Shown: piece after piece, positions 58,028 through 64,000 of the stretch
Layout: each line of letters begins with the position of its first letter
Numbering within the stretch: the first letter of the stretch is position 1
NCBI GenBank assembly: GCA_026003175.1
Contig: BPGT01000001.1
Location: 782,839 to 846,838, forward strand
Direction: 5' to 3'
From: Armatimonadota bacterium
GTDB taxonomy: Bacteria > Armatimonadota > HRBIN16
Length of the DNA stretch: 64,000 nt
The notes under the pieces: model-generated
The model's database searches: none
Told to the model about the DNA's origin: nothing
The model's input: only the letters and a program-made list of their open reading frames with translations
Made by a program: the position numbers and the translations under genes

Positions 58028-60745
58028 CACCCTCCTCACAGCCCCATCGAGGAAGAAGCGCAGCGCATCGCCGTCGAGACCGACGACCGCTCGGTAGTGG
58101 TTTCCGCGGGGGCGGGTTCGGGCAAAACACAGGTGCTGGCGGAACGATTTGTCTATCTGGTCAAGACCGGCAAAGCAGGCATCGATGAGATACTGACCAT
58201 TACCTACACGCGCAAAGCGGCGCGCGAGATGAAAGAGCGAATCGTTGCGCTGCTGGAACGCGAGGGAATGAGCGAGGCGCGCTGGCTGGTGGAGAGCGCT
58301 TACATCAGTACTATCGATTCTCTGTGCGCCCGCCTGATTCGCGAAAACCCCTTTGAAAGCATCGTAGATCCCTTCTTCCAGCAACTTGCCGAGCACGACG
58401 CGGAAAGAGTGTTCTATCGCGCTTTCGACCGTGTGGTAGACCGACACAGCGCTCGGTCCGATAGTGCTATCGGTAATCTGCTACGCGAAGCCTTCGGCAG
58501 GATACGCTTTAACAGCGACCCGCGCGATGCCCTCCACACCCTGCGCCAAGACCTGTACCGGGCGATGGAAACGGTTCGCCTGTTTGGATGGAGGCGCGAG
58601 CAGCTGATAGCGTGGGCGGACGAGATTGCCCAACGCCCTGAAACCGTCGGCTGGCAGATGGTTCAGCTGCTGCAGAACGCATTATTGCCCTGCATCAGAG
58701 CAGCGCTGCATGTGCTTCCCGGGGGGAGCCTGTTGGCAGCAGAGGTGCGTCGTTTGCAGTCCGTGCTGGAGCACCTCTCCACAGGGGGAGGTGGGTTGAC
58801 GGAAACGGTCAACACCCTGCGCGGCGCGCTTTTGCTACGACAAGGCGATGACCATATCAACCATCCGGTAGTAGCGGAGTGCCTGAACCGTATTCGGGAC
58901 TGGCAGAGGCTGTGCATCACCCAACAGATCGAAAAGGAGGTGCAGGAGGCATGGCGCACCGTCGCGGCACTGCATCTGCTGGTAGAGGCATGGGACGAGT
59001 ATCAGCGAGTGAAAGAAGAAGCGAACCTGTGTGATTTCGCCGATGTGATGACCGAAGCCATACGCCTCCTGCGCGAGCACGAAACCGTTCGCCGGCACTA
59101 CCGCCAGCGTTTTCGCTTCGTAATGGTAGATGAGTTTCAGGACGCCAACGAACTGCAGCTGCAGCTGGTACGCTTGTTGAGCAACGGCAGAAACCTGTTT
59201 GTGGTGGGCGATGCCCAGCAATCCATCTATGCTTTCCGTCATGCGGACGTCACCCTGTTCCGCCGGATGGAGCAAAAGGCGCGAGAATCGCCGGAACATG
59301 CCTTGCTGGTAAGGCTACAGCGCAACTTTCGCTCGCGCCCCGAGATTCTGCGCTTTATCGGGAGCATCTATCGCCCCGTGTGGTCGGCTTCACCCGGAGG
59401 CGACGTATACCGCCCTCTACACAGCGCCAGGCACTTTGCTCCGAAGGAGCAGCCCAGCGTGGAGTTTGTGGTGGTGCCCTCAGCACAGGGGAACACCCTG
59501 TGGGTATCGCTTGCCCACGCTACCGCCGACCATATCCGGCGCATAGTGGATGAAGGACAGGTTCTCATCACGGCGCAGGGCGCGGAACAGGGACAGCCTC
59601 TGCGTTACCGCCATATCGCCATCCTGCTGCGCCAGACCAATCAGGTGCCTCTTTTTGAAGAGGCTCTGTCGCGGGCAGGCGTGCCGTTCCACAATACCGC
59701 ACGACGCCAGTACTTTGTGCAGCCCGAAGTGCGCGACCTTATCTTCGCACTGACGGTAGTGGACGCTCCTACAAACGACGTGGCAGTGGCGGCGACGTTG
59801 CGCTCCCCGATGGTAGGAATCGGTATGGACACGCTATACGCCTGCGCGCTCGAGGCGCAAAAAGCGGGCAAAGGCACGCCGCTGTGGGTAGGGGTGAAAC
59901 ACTGGCTGGAGGGTGATGCCAGAGGGGAGGAAGCGGATGCGGTGCGCGAGTTCGTCCATCTGGTAGAGACGCTGCAGCAAGAGCGGACTGCGATGGATGT
60001 GGCTCAGACGCTGGCAAGCCTGATTCACCGAACGCAATACGAAACGCGTTTATTGTGTCGTCCTGAAGGCAAGCAGCGCGTGGCGAATGTACGCAAACTG
60101 CTGCAGATGGCAACGGAAAACCGCGAAATGTCCATTGCAGAGTTCGTGGAGATGGCAAACGAACTGGAACGGATTGCGCTTCGCGAGGGAGAAGCCCCTG
60201 TGCTGGAGGAGATGGCGGATGTGGTGCGCATTTACACCGTTCACGGCGCGAAAGGGTTGCAGTTTCCGGTGGTCTATCTGCCCGACGTCGCCCGTCCAAT
60301 ACATCGCCGCCCCCAACCAAAGCTGCTTTCGTGCCTGCCCGCCCAGAAATTCATTGCGCAGGGGTTCGCGCGGGAGACCAACGAATCCCCCCTGACCCAG
60401 GCCGCGGCAACGTGGTTGCGCCAGCGTGAGTGGGAGGAGGAACTGCGCGTGTGGTACGTAGCAATGACCCGGGCAATAGAGCATCTCGTCTTTGTTGCGC
60501 CCGATGGGGCAAACGGATTCTGGTGGAACCTGTTTCTGGACGCTCTGCAGTTGCCCCATTCCTTCTCGCAGGACGGCGTTGTGCGAATAGGCGACGGGTG
60601 CGAGGTGTTGGTGCGGGTGATGCAAGAAACCAGCTACGAACCCGCCGCCGAAATGGAAGCGAAACGGTTCGAGCAGCTGGCGCAGTGGCTGCAAGCAAAT
60701 GCGCAATGCACTGTGGAGGATTTGATGCGGTGGTTGAGCACGTGA
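58022..60745 (+). CDS. UvrD-family helicase, AddA/RecB-like, without visible nuclease domain
   Basis: 907 residues, SF1A. Motif I SAGAGSGKTQVLAERF (Lys35), Ia TITYTRKAAREMKER, II MVDEFQDANELQLQL (near 369), III VGDAQQSIYAFRHAD, IV LQRNFRSRPEILRFI, V YTVHGAKGLQFPVVYLPDV (near 738), VI VWYVAMTRAIEHLVF (near 810). It resembles the helicase part of AddA but stops about 90 residues after motif VI, without a PD-(D/E)XK nuclease domain, and no AddB is next to it. Probable role in double-strand-break repair or replication restart. ATG 57968 is an in-frame alternative with no ribosome site. Confidence 0.85.
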   Translation: MVHPPHSPIEEEAQRIAVETDDRSVVVSAGAGSGKTQVLAERFVYLVKTGKAGIDEILTITYTRKAAREMKERIVALLEREGMSEARWLVESAYISTIDSLCARLIRENPFESIVDPFFQQLAEHDAERVFYRAFDRVVDRHSARSDSAIGNLLREAFGRIRFNSDPRDALHTLRQDLYRAMETVRLFGWRREQLIAWADEIAQRPETVGWQMVQLLQNALLPCIRAALHVLPGGSLLAAEVRRLQSVLEHLSTGGGGLTETVNTLRGALLLRQGDDHINHPVVAECLNRIRDWQRLCITQQIEKEVQEAWRTVAALHLLVEAWDEYQRVKEEANLCDFADVMTEAIRLLREHETVRRHYRQRFRFVMVDEFQDANELQLQLVRLLSNGRNLFVVGDAQQSIYAFRHADVTLFRRMEQKARESPEHALLVRLQRNFRSRPEILRFIGSIYRPVWSASPGGDVYRPLHSARHFAPKEQPSVEFVVVPSAQGNTLWVSLAHATADHIRRIVDEGQVLITAQGAEQGQPLRYRHIAILLRQTNQVPLFEEALSRAGVPFHNTARRQYFVQPEVRDLIFALTVVDAPTNDVAVAATLRSPMVGIGMDTLYACALEAQKAGKGTPLWVGVKHWLEGDARGEEADAVREFVHLVETLQQERTAMDVAQTLASLIHRTQYETRLLCRPEGKQRVANVRKLLQMATENREMSIAEFVEMANELERIALREGEAPVLEEMADVVRIYTVHGAKGLQFPVVYLPDVARPIHRRPQPKLLSCLPAQKFIAQGFARETNESPLTQAAATWLRQREWEEELRVWYVAMTRAIEHLVFVAPDGANGFWWNLFLDALQLPHSFSQDGVVRIGDGCEVLVRVMQETSYEPAAEMEAKRFEQLAQWLQANAQCTVEDLMRWLST

Positions 60746-60955
60746 GGTTTCGTTTGTTAGTTGTCGCCGATTCTCCTCATAAACCGTGAATTTTTCAGAC
60801 GCAGTGCTTTCTGAGCATCCCTATTGCGAACACGAGCCGGTAAGCATAGCCACACAGGTTATCATCCCTCACCCTCTACTGATACACTCAGCACAGCAGG
60901 AACGCAGGAACACCACAGCGAACATATCAGCAAACCTCGAGGGAGAGCGTCGCCC
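60746..60955. other. Spacer upstream of the PBP4 gene
   Basis: About 210 bases; I see no gene, strong promoter hexamers or repeat in it. GAGGGAGAG near its end is the ribosome site of the next gene. Confidence 0.4.
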
Positions 60956-62374
60956 ATGCGCAAAAGGTTGACCGTATACCTGTTGTGGCTCTGGCTGATA
61001 GCCCTGCCCGTCTTCGCCGACCTCAAAGCCGATATCGACAGAATAATTCAGAACCCCGCGCTGGCACACAGCATCACAGGCATCCTGGTGGTTTCGTCAA
61101 AGGACGGCAGGACACTGTATGAGCAGAACGCCGATCTGATGCTGATCCCTGCTTCCAACCAGAAACTGCTGACCTCTGCGGCTGCATTGCACAGGTTGGG
61201 CGCGGATTTCCGTTTCACCACACGCCTGTGGGCAGAAGGGGAGGTCGATTCGCTGGGCGTGCTGCATGGCGACCTTATCCTGCAGGGGAGCGGCGATCCG
61301 ACCCTGTTGCTGAAGGACATCGAAACGATGGCGGAGGCGGTAGAGAGAGCGGGCATCCGTCGGGTGGAAGGCTGTCTGTTATATGACGAAAGCACGTTTG
61401 ACGGCATCCGACGCGGCTGGGACTGGGCGTGGGATGACGAGCCATATTACTATTCTCCTTGTCTGAGTGCAATCTGTGTGGAGCGCAACGCGGTGACCGT
61501 CTTCGTCTCCCCAGGCGAAAAGGTGGGAGACCCACCCCGCGTGCGTCTGTTTCCCCCTACCGACTATCTGCTGGTGCGCAATGAGGCGACCACCTCTCCC
61601 GCTGGTACGCCGTCCACAATCATTATCACGCGCGAGCACGCACGCAATATCGCCATCGTGCGCGGGCAGATACCGCTGGACGCGCGCCCCGATTCGGCAA
61701 GGCAGGCGCTATCGGTGGAAGAACCGCCTCGCTATGCGATGTGGCTCTTGCGCGAATCACTGCAGAAGCGAGGGATTACCACTCGTTACCGCACTGCCCT
61801 GCCCGACCGTGTGCCGGAAGGGGCGCGTTTGCTCTATACCCATACCTCGCCTCCTTTGAGCGAGATATTACCCCTGCTGAACAAGCCGAGCGACAACCTT
61901 ATCGCCGAGTGCCTGATGCGTACGCTGGGAGCAACGGTCTATCGCGAGGGAAGCGCAGCTGCGGGCGAGCGGGTGATGCTAGATTTCCTGAAGGAGGCGG
62001 GGTTAGACCTCTCCGCACTGAACATCGTGGACGGTTCGGGGCTATCGCGGCGCAATCAGGTATCGGCAAGGAATCTGGTTATCCTGCTGCGCTACATGGC
62101 GTCGCATCCGCAGGCGAAGATGTTTCTGGATTCTCTGCCGATAGCTGGCGTAGACGGCACTCTGCGCAGTCGCATGGTGAACACCCCTGCACAGGGTAAA
62201 GTGCGCGCGAAGACGGGCAGTCTGGGCAGGGTGAGCACGCTGTCGGGCTACCTGACCACGCAGACGGGTGAGGAACTGGTGTTCGCGATTCTGATGAACA
62301 ACTACAACGGCTCGGCAGCGGTTGCGCGCTCCGTGCAGGATGCGATACTGCTCAGACTGGTGCAAGGGGAATAA
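60956..62374 (+). CDS. dacB: D-alanyl-D-alanine carboxypeptidase/endopeptidase (PBP4, peptidase S13)
   Basis: 472 residues, exported (RLTVYLLWLWLIALPVFA). Cleaves or trims peptidoglycan peptides in the periplasm. The penicillin-binding motifs are all present: SxxK in LIPASNQKLLTSAAALHRLG, SxN in KPSDNLIAECLMRTLGA, and KTG in GKVRAKTGSLGRVSTLSGYL. The S13-specific insertion domain lies between the first two. ATG 60956 is chosen because the signal peptide begins there. Confidence 0.9.
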   Translation: MRKRLTVYLLWLWLIALPVFADLKADIDRIIQNPALAHSITGILVVSSKDGRTLYEQNADLMLIPASNQKLLTSAAALHRLGADFRFTTRLWAEGEVDSLGVLHGDLILQGSGDPTLLLKDIETMAEAVERAGIRRVEGCLLYDESTFDGIRRGWDWAWDDEPYYYSPCLSAICVERNAVTVFVSPGEKVGDPPRVRLFPPTDYLLVRNEATTSPAGTPSTIIITREHARNIAIVRGQIPLDARPDSARQALSVEEPPRYAMWLLRESLQKRGITTRYRTALPDRVPEGARLLYTHTSPPLSEILPLLNKPSDNLIAECLMRTLGATVYREGSAAAGERVMLDFLKEAGLDLSALNIVDGSGLSRRNQVSARNLVILLRYMASHPQAKMFLDSLPIAGVDGTLRSRMVNTPAQGKVRAKTGSLGRVSTLSGYLTTQTGEELVFAILMNNYNGSAAVARSVQDAILLRLVQGE

Positions 62375-62406
62375 GGGGCGAGGTATACTACTGCCGAGGG
62401 AGAATC

Positions 62407-62733
62407 ATGAACGAAGAAATCCTGCAGCGCGCGAAGCGGTTCATCACGGAAGAGGTCGAAAAAGCGGGCTACCGGGTGGTACAGGTCGTCCTTTTCGGTA
62501 GTCGGGCACGGGGGGATTCTCGCGCCGATAGTGACTGGGATTTTCCGGTAGTAGTAGACAGGGATTTGGAGTTTTCGCAAAAGGAGGACCTAGCTTCGGA
62601 CATCTGTTGGCGTCTGGCAACGCAGGGCATTTACGCAGACGTGTTCGTTCTTTCTTCTGCAGTTGTCCAGGAGCAGCGCGATAACACGGGGTATCTGGTC
62701 TACTACGCGCTTAAAGAAGGGGCTGAGGTATGA
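62407..62733 (+). CDS. Minimal nucleotidyltransferase (MNT) protein
   Basis: 108 residues. VVLFGSRARGDSRADSDWDF carries the GS-R-G-D-DxD core of polymerase-beta-like MNT antitoxins. The third acidic strand is probably IYADVFVLSS. Translation of the next frame begins in its last codon (ATGA), as in MNT/HEPN operons, but that partner is destroyed. It differs clearly from the MNT protein at 41256-41570. Confidence 0.8.
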   Translation: MNEEILQRAKRFITEEVEKAGYRVVQVVLFGSRARGDSRADSDWDFPVVVDRDLEFSQKEDLASDICWRLATQGIYADVFVLSSAVVQEQRDNTGYLVYYALKEGAEV

Positions 62734-62875
62734 ACGAAGAAGCAGCCAGGTTTGCGATATGGGGAGAGCGCATACATGCCTTCCCTGGGAAGAGACAAGG
62801 AGGGCAATGCAGTTGGCCGAGAAAGTGAAGCATTTCGTGCTGCAGGAGCTGCGTCAGCAAGGTTTCGAACCATAA
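62730..62875 (+). pseudogene. Remnant of a HEPN-domain gene
   Basis: The opening MNEEAARF is typical of HEPN partners (M-EEA-x-WL...), but it departs at once from the family and stops at 62828. From 62807 another frame reads AEKVKHFVLQELRQQGFEP and stops at 62875, which could be the lost C-terminus. The central RxxxxH region is missing, so no toxin can be made. Confidence 0.5.
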
Positions 62876-62889
62876 CAGAGAGGTCCATC

Positions 62890-63720
62890 ATGTCTGAGAT
62901 GCAAGTCAAACTTCTCTTCCCAACGAGGGAGATAGCGGAGCAATACTACCGCCAGCTGGTGTATCTCGCCTGTCGTACCTGTTACAGCGAGATGAAACCT
63001 GAGCAGATTTGGGAACGGATTCAGAACGGCAAGGTACGCGACGAGAAGATGGAAGAGCTTATCCAGAAGGTAGTGGCTTCTGGACATCACTCTACCATTG
63101 AACACATCTGGTTCGCCTTCTCGATTTCGGGCGTTTCCAGAACGCTCTCGCACCAGCTGGTACGCCATCGCATCGGTATCGCCTTTGACCAGCAGTCTCA
63201 GCGCTACGTGCAGTTCAAAAACACAGCGGACATCTTTGTAGAACCCGATACCATTGCCGAGAACCCCGAGGCGCACGCTGTGTTCGAGGAGCTGCGAGCC
63301 AGAAGCGCGGAGGCATACCAGAAACTGATAGAACTCGGCATTCCTGCCGAAGATGCCAGGTTTATCTTCCCGCAGGCCGTGACTACCAACCTGATTATGA
63401 CCGTGAACCTGCGCGAGTTGATACACATCTGCGGTTTAAGGCTCTGCACGCTGGCGCAATGGGAGATACGCAGGCTCTTCAAGAAGGTACGCAAGGAGGT
63501 GATGGCGGTTAGTCCCTTCTTCGGCAGAATGCTGGTTCCACATTGTGTGCACGAGGGCTTCTGCAACGAATTGAACAATCAGGACGGACACTGCCGAATC
63601 CGACCGCCGCTGACCAAGGCGATAGAGATATATGAGAAGTGGAGAAAGGGAGAGCTGGTGGAAAGAGGAGAAGCAACTGCCGCGACGAGACAAGGGGAGG
63701 AAGTTGGCAGCAATGAGTAG
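62890..63720 (+). CDS. thyX: Flavin-dependent thymidylate synthase
   Basis: Makes dTMP from dUMP using methylene-tetrahydrofolate and FAD. 276 residues. HHSTIEHIWFAFSISGVSR, the ThyX signature starting RHR with QSQRY (near 98-112), FPQAVTTNLIMTVNLRELIH and LAQWEIRRLFKKV are present. Counting RHRIGIAFDQQS gives eight residues between RHR and Ser, one more than the classical RHRX7S. The start MSEMQV follows AGAGAGG. The C-terminus is extended and Glu-rich. Confidence 0.92.
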   Translation: MSEMQVKLLFPTREIAEQYYRQLVYLACRTCYSEMKPEQIWERIQNGKVRDEKMEELIQKVVASGHHSTIEHIWFAFSISGVSRTLSHQLVRHRIGIAFDQQSQRYVQFKNTADIFVEPDTIAENPEAHAVFEELRARSAEAYQKLIELGIPAEDARFIFPQAVTTNLIMTVNLRELIHICGLRLCTLAQWEIRRLFKKVRKEVMAVSPFFGRMLVPHCVHEGFCNELNNQDGHCRIRPPLTKAIEIYEKWRKGELVERGEATAATRQGEEVGSNE

Positions 63721-63746
63721 TGCAAATGATCAGGTGATACTTCATT

Positions 63747-63759
63747 CACCAATGTGGTG
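63747..63759. promoter_or_regulatory. Palindrome CACCA-ATG-TGGTG
   Basis: Five-base arms around three bases, 15 bases before the antitoxin ATG and touching its GGGAGG ribosome site. The position fits an autoregulatory operator of a toxin-antitoxin operon; the evidence is the symmetry only. Confidence 0.3.
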
Positions 63760-63773
63760 GGAGGTTATCTACC

Positions 63774-63998
63774 ATGCCAGCTCAGACTGCTGAAGAGATA
63801 TATAGACGATTTGTTCAGGGTCTCCCTATGTCGGAGCGTCTCAGACTCGCGACAATGATCCTGCAGGACATTCCTGAACAGGCTGTGGTAGATTACAGCG
63901 AGGAGTGGACTGAAGAAGACCTGCGCGATTTTAGTGCATCTTCGCGAAGATACATTCTGTCCCAGATCCAAGAGAACGACGATGCTGCGACCAGGTGA
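63774..63998 (+). CDS. Small antitoxin-like protein
   Basis: 74 residues, acidic C-terminus: TAEEIYRRFVQGLPMSERLR, then LATMILQDIP and DYSEEWTEEDLRDFSASSRR. The pattern (short helix, LPxxERLRLAxxIL, acidic EEWTEEDLR) is that of plasmid-type antitoxins paired with MazF/PemK or RelE toxins. GGGAGG precedes the ATG. The next reading frame begins inside its 3' end. Confidence 0.6.
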   Translation: MPAQTAEEIYRRFVQGLPMSERLRLATMILQDIPEQAVVDYSEEWTEEDLRDFSASSRRYILSQIQENDDAATR

Positions 63999-64000
63999 TG
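63982..64000 (+). CDS. Start of a probable MazF/PemK-type toxin (partial)
   Basis: ATG 63982 reads MLRPGD, the usual opening of PemK/MazF endoribonucleases (MLRxGDVVLVDFP), overlapping the antitoxin gene by 17 bases. Only six codons are inside the window, so this is a prediction. Confidence 0.4.

Overview
The window looks like chromosomal DNA of a Gram-negative-type bacterium from a thermophilic or metagenomic lineage, most plausibly Armatimonadota or a close relative. The basis is a KDO-8-phosphate synthase, a TonB-dependent receptor and other outer-membrane-type proteins, a flavin-dependent thymidylate synthase (ThyX), Uma2, DUF433/DUF5615 and DUF4058 accessory families, and the C-terminal motif SNAKQIGLALLMYVQDYDE, which I associate with that phylum. 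The assignment is inference; no rRNA or tRNA is visible.

Layout. 1-1.6 kb: the 3' end of a macroglobulin-like gene converges on kdsA. 1.7-13.3 kb: a defence-type island on the plus strand with an SNF2 helicase-DUF3883 protein, two Schlafen/AlbA_2-type ATPases, a DUF1156 DNA methyltransferase and a DUF499 ATPase. This resembles the helicase/methylase/ATPase core of BREX type 3 and DISARM-like loci, but no PglZ is present. The helicase and the DUF499 ATPase are open. The first AlbA_2 gene has one frameshift, the second ATPase gene lacks most of its AlbA_2 domain, and the methyltransferase is broken by at least six frame changes and carries an in-frame palindromic repeat. 13.4-14.2 kb: four tandem copies of a 185-187 bp element, ending at the promoter of the next operon.

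14.2-26.6 kb: one long plus-strand operon: ACT-domain protein, lysC, two small AtpI/AtpZ-type membrane proteins, atpB-E-F-H-A-G, then four non-ATPase genes (a secreted protein and three tandem Uma2 nuclease-family paralogues), then atpD-C and a strong hairpin. 26.6-30.7 kb: sugar isomerase, a single inverted copy of the tandem element, an NTF2-like secreted protein, an Lrp/AsnC regulator overlapping an aminotransferase, and a barrel-like protein. 30.7-38.1 kb: carbohydrate metabolism (gnd, a glycoside-hydrolase-like protein, an FGGY kinase, a mannonate-type SDR), a DUF433/DUF5615 toxin-antitoxin-like pair and a LolA-like protein. 38.1-41.6 kb: valS and a MNT/HEPN pair, each preceded by the same 31 bp promoter-bearing repeat.

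41.8-48.6 kb: a signalling operon: TonB-dependent receptor, YfiR-like periplasmic protein (frameshifted at a run of seven C), double-receiver hybrid kinase, and REC-PAS-GGDEF diguanylate cyclase. 49-54.8 kb: two tandem Gfo/Idh/MocA oxidoreductases overlapping a nucleoside/sugar-type ABC exporter-fold importer set (ATPase and two permeases) with no binding protein. 54.9-64 kb: a decayed DUF4058 gene, purM, an esterase, a methyltransferase, a UvrD/AddA-like helicase whose start codon lies in a perfect hairpin behind a 20-codon leader ORF, a PBP4-type carboxypeptidase, a MNT gene with a wrecked HEPN partner, thyX, and the start of what is probably a MazEF-like module.

The recurring theme is turnover of selfish and defence modules (at least four toxin-antitoxin-like units, one defence island, several palindromic repeat families) between otherwise intact housekeeping genes. 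Housekeeping reading frames are open throughout, so clustered frameshifts in the island are more likely to be real decay than general sequence error.
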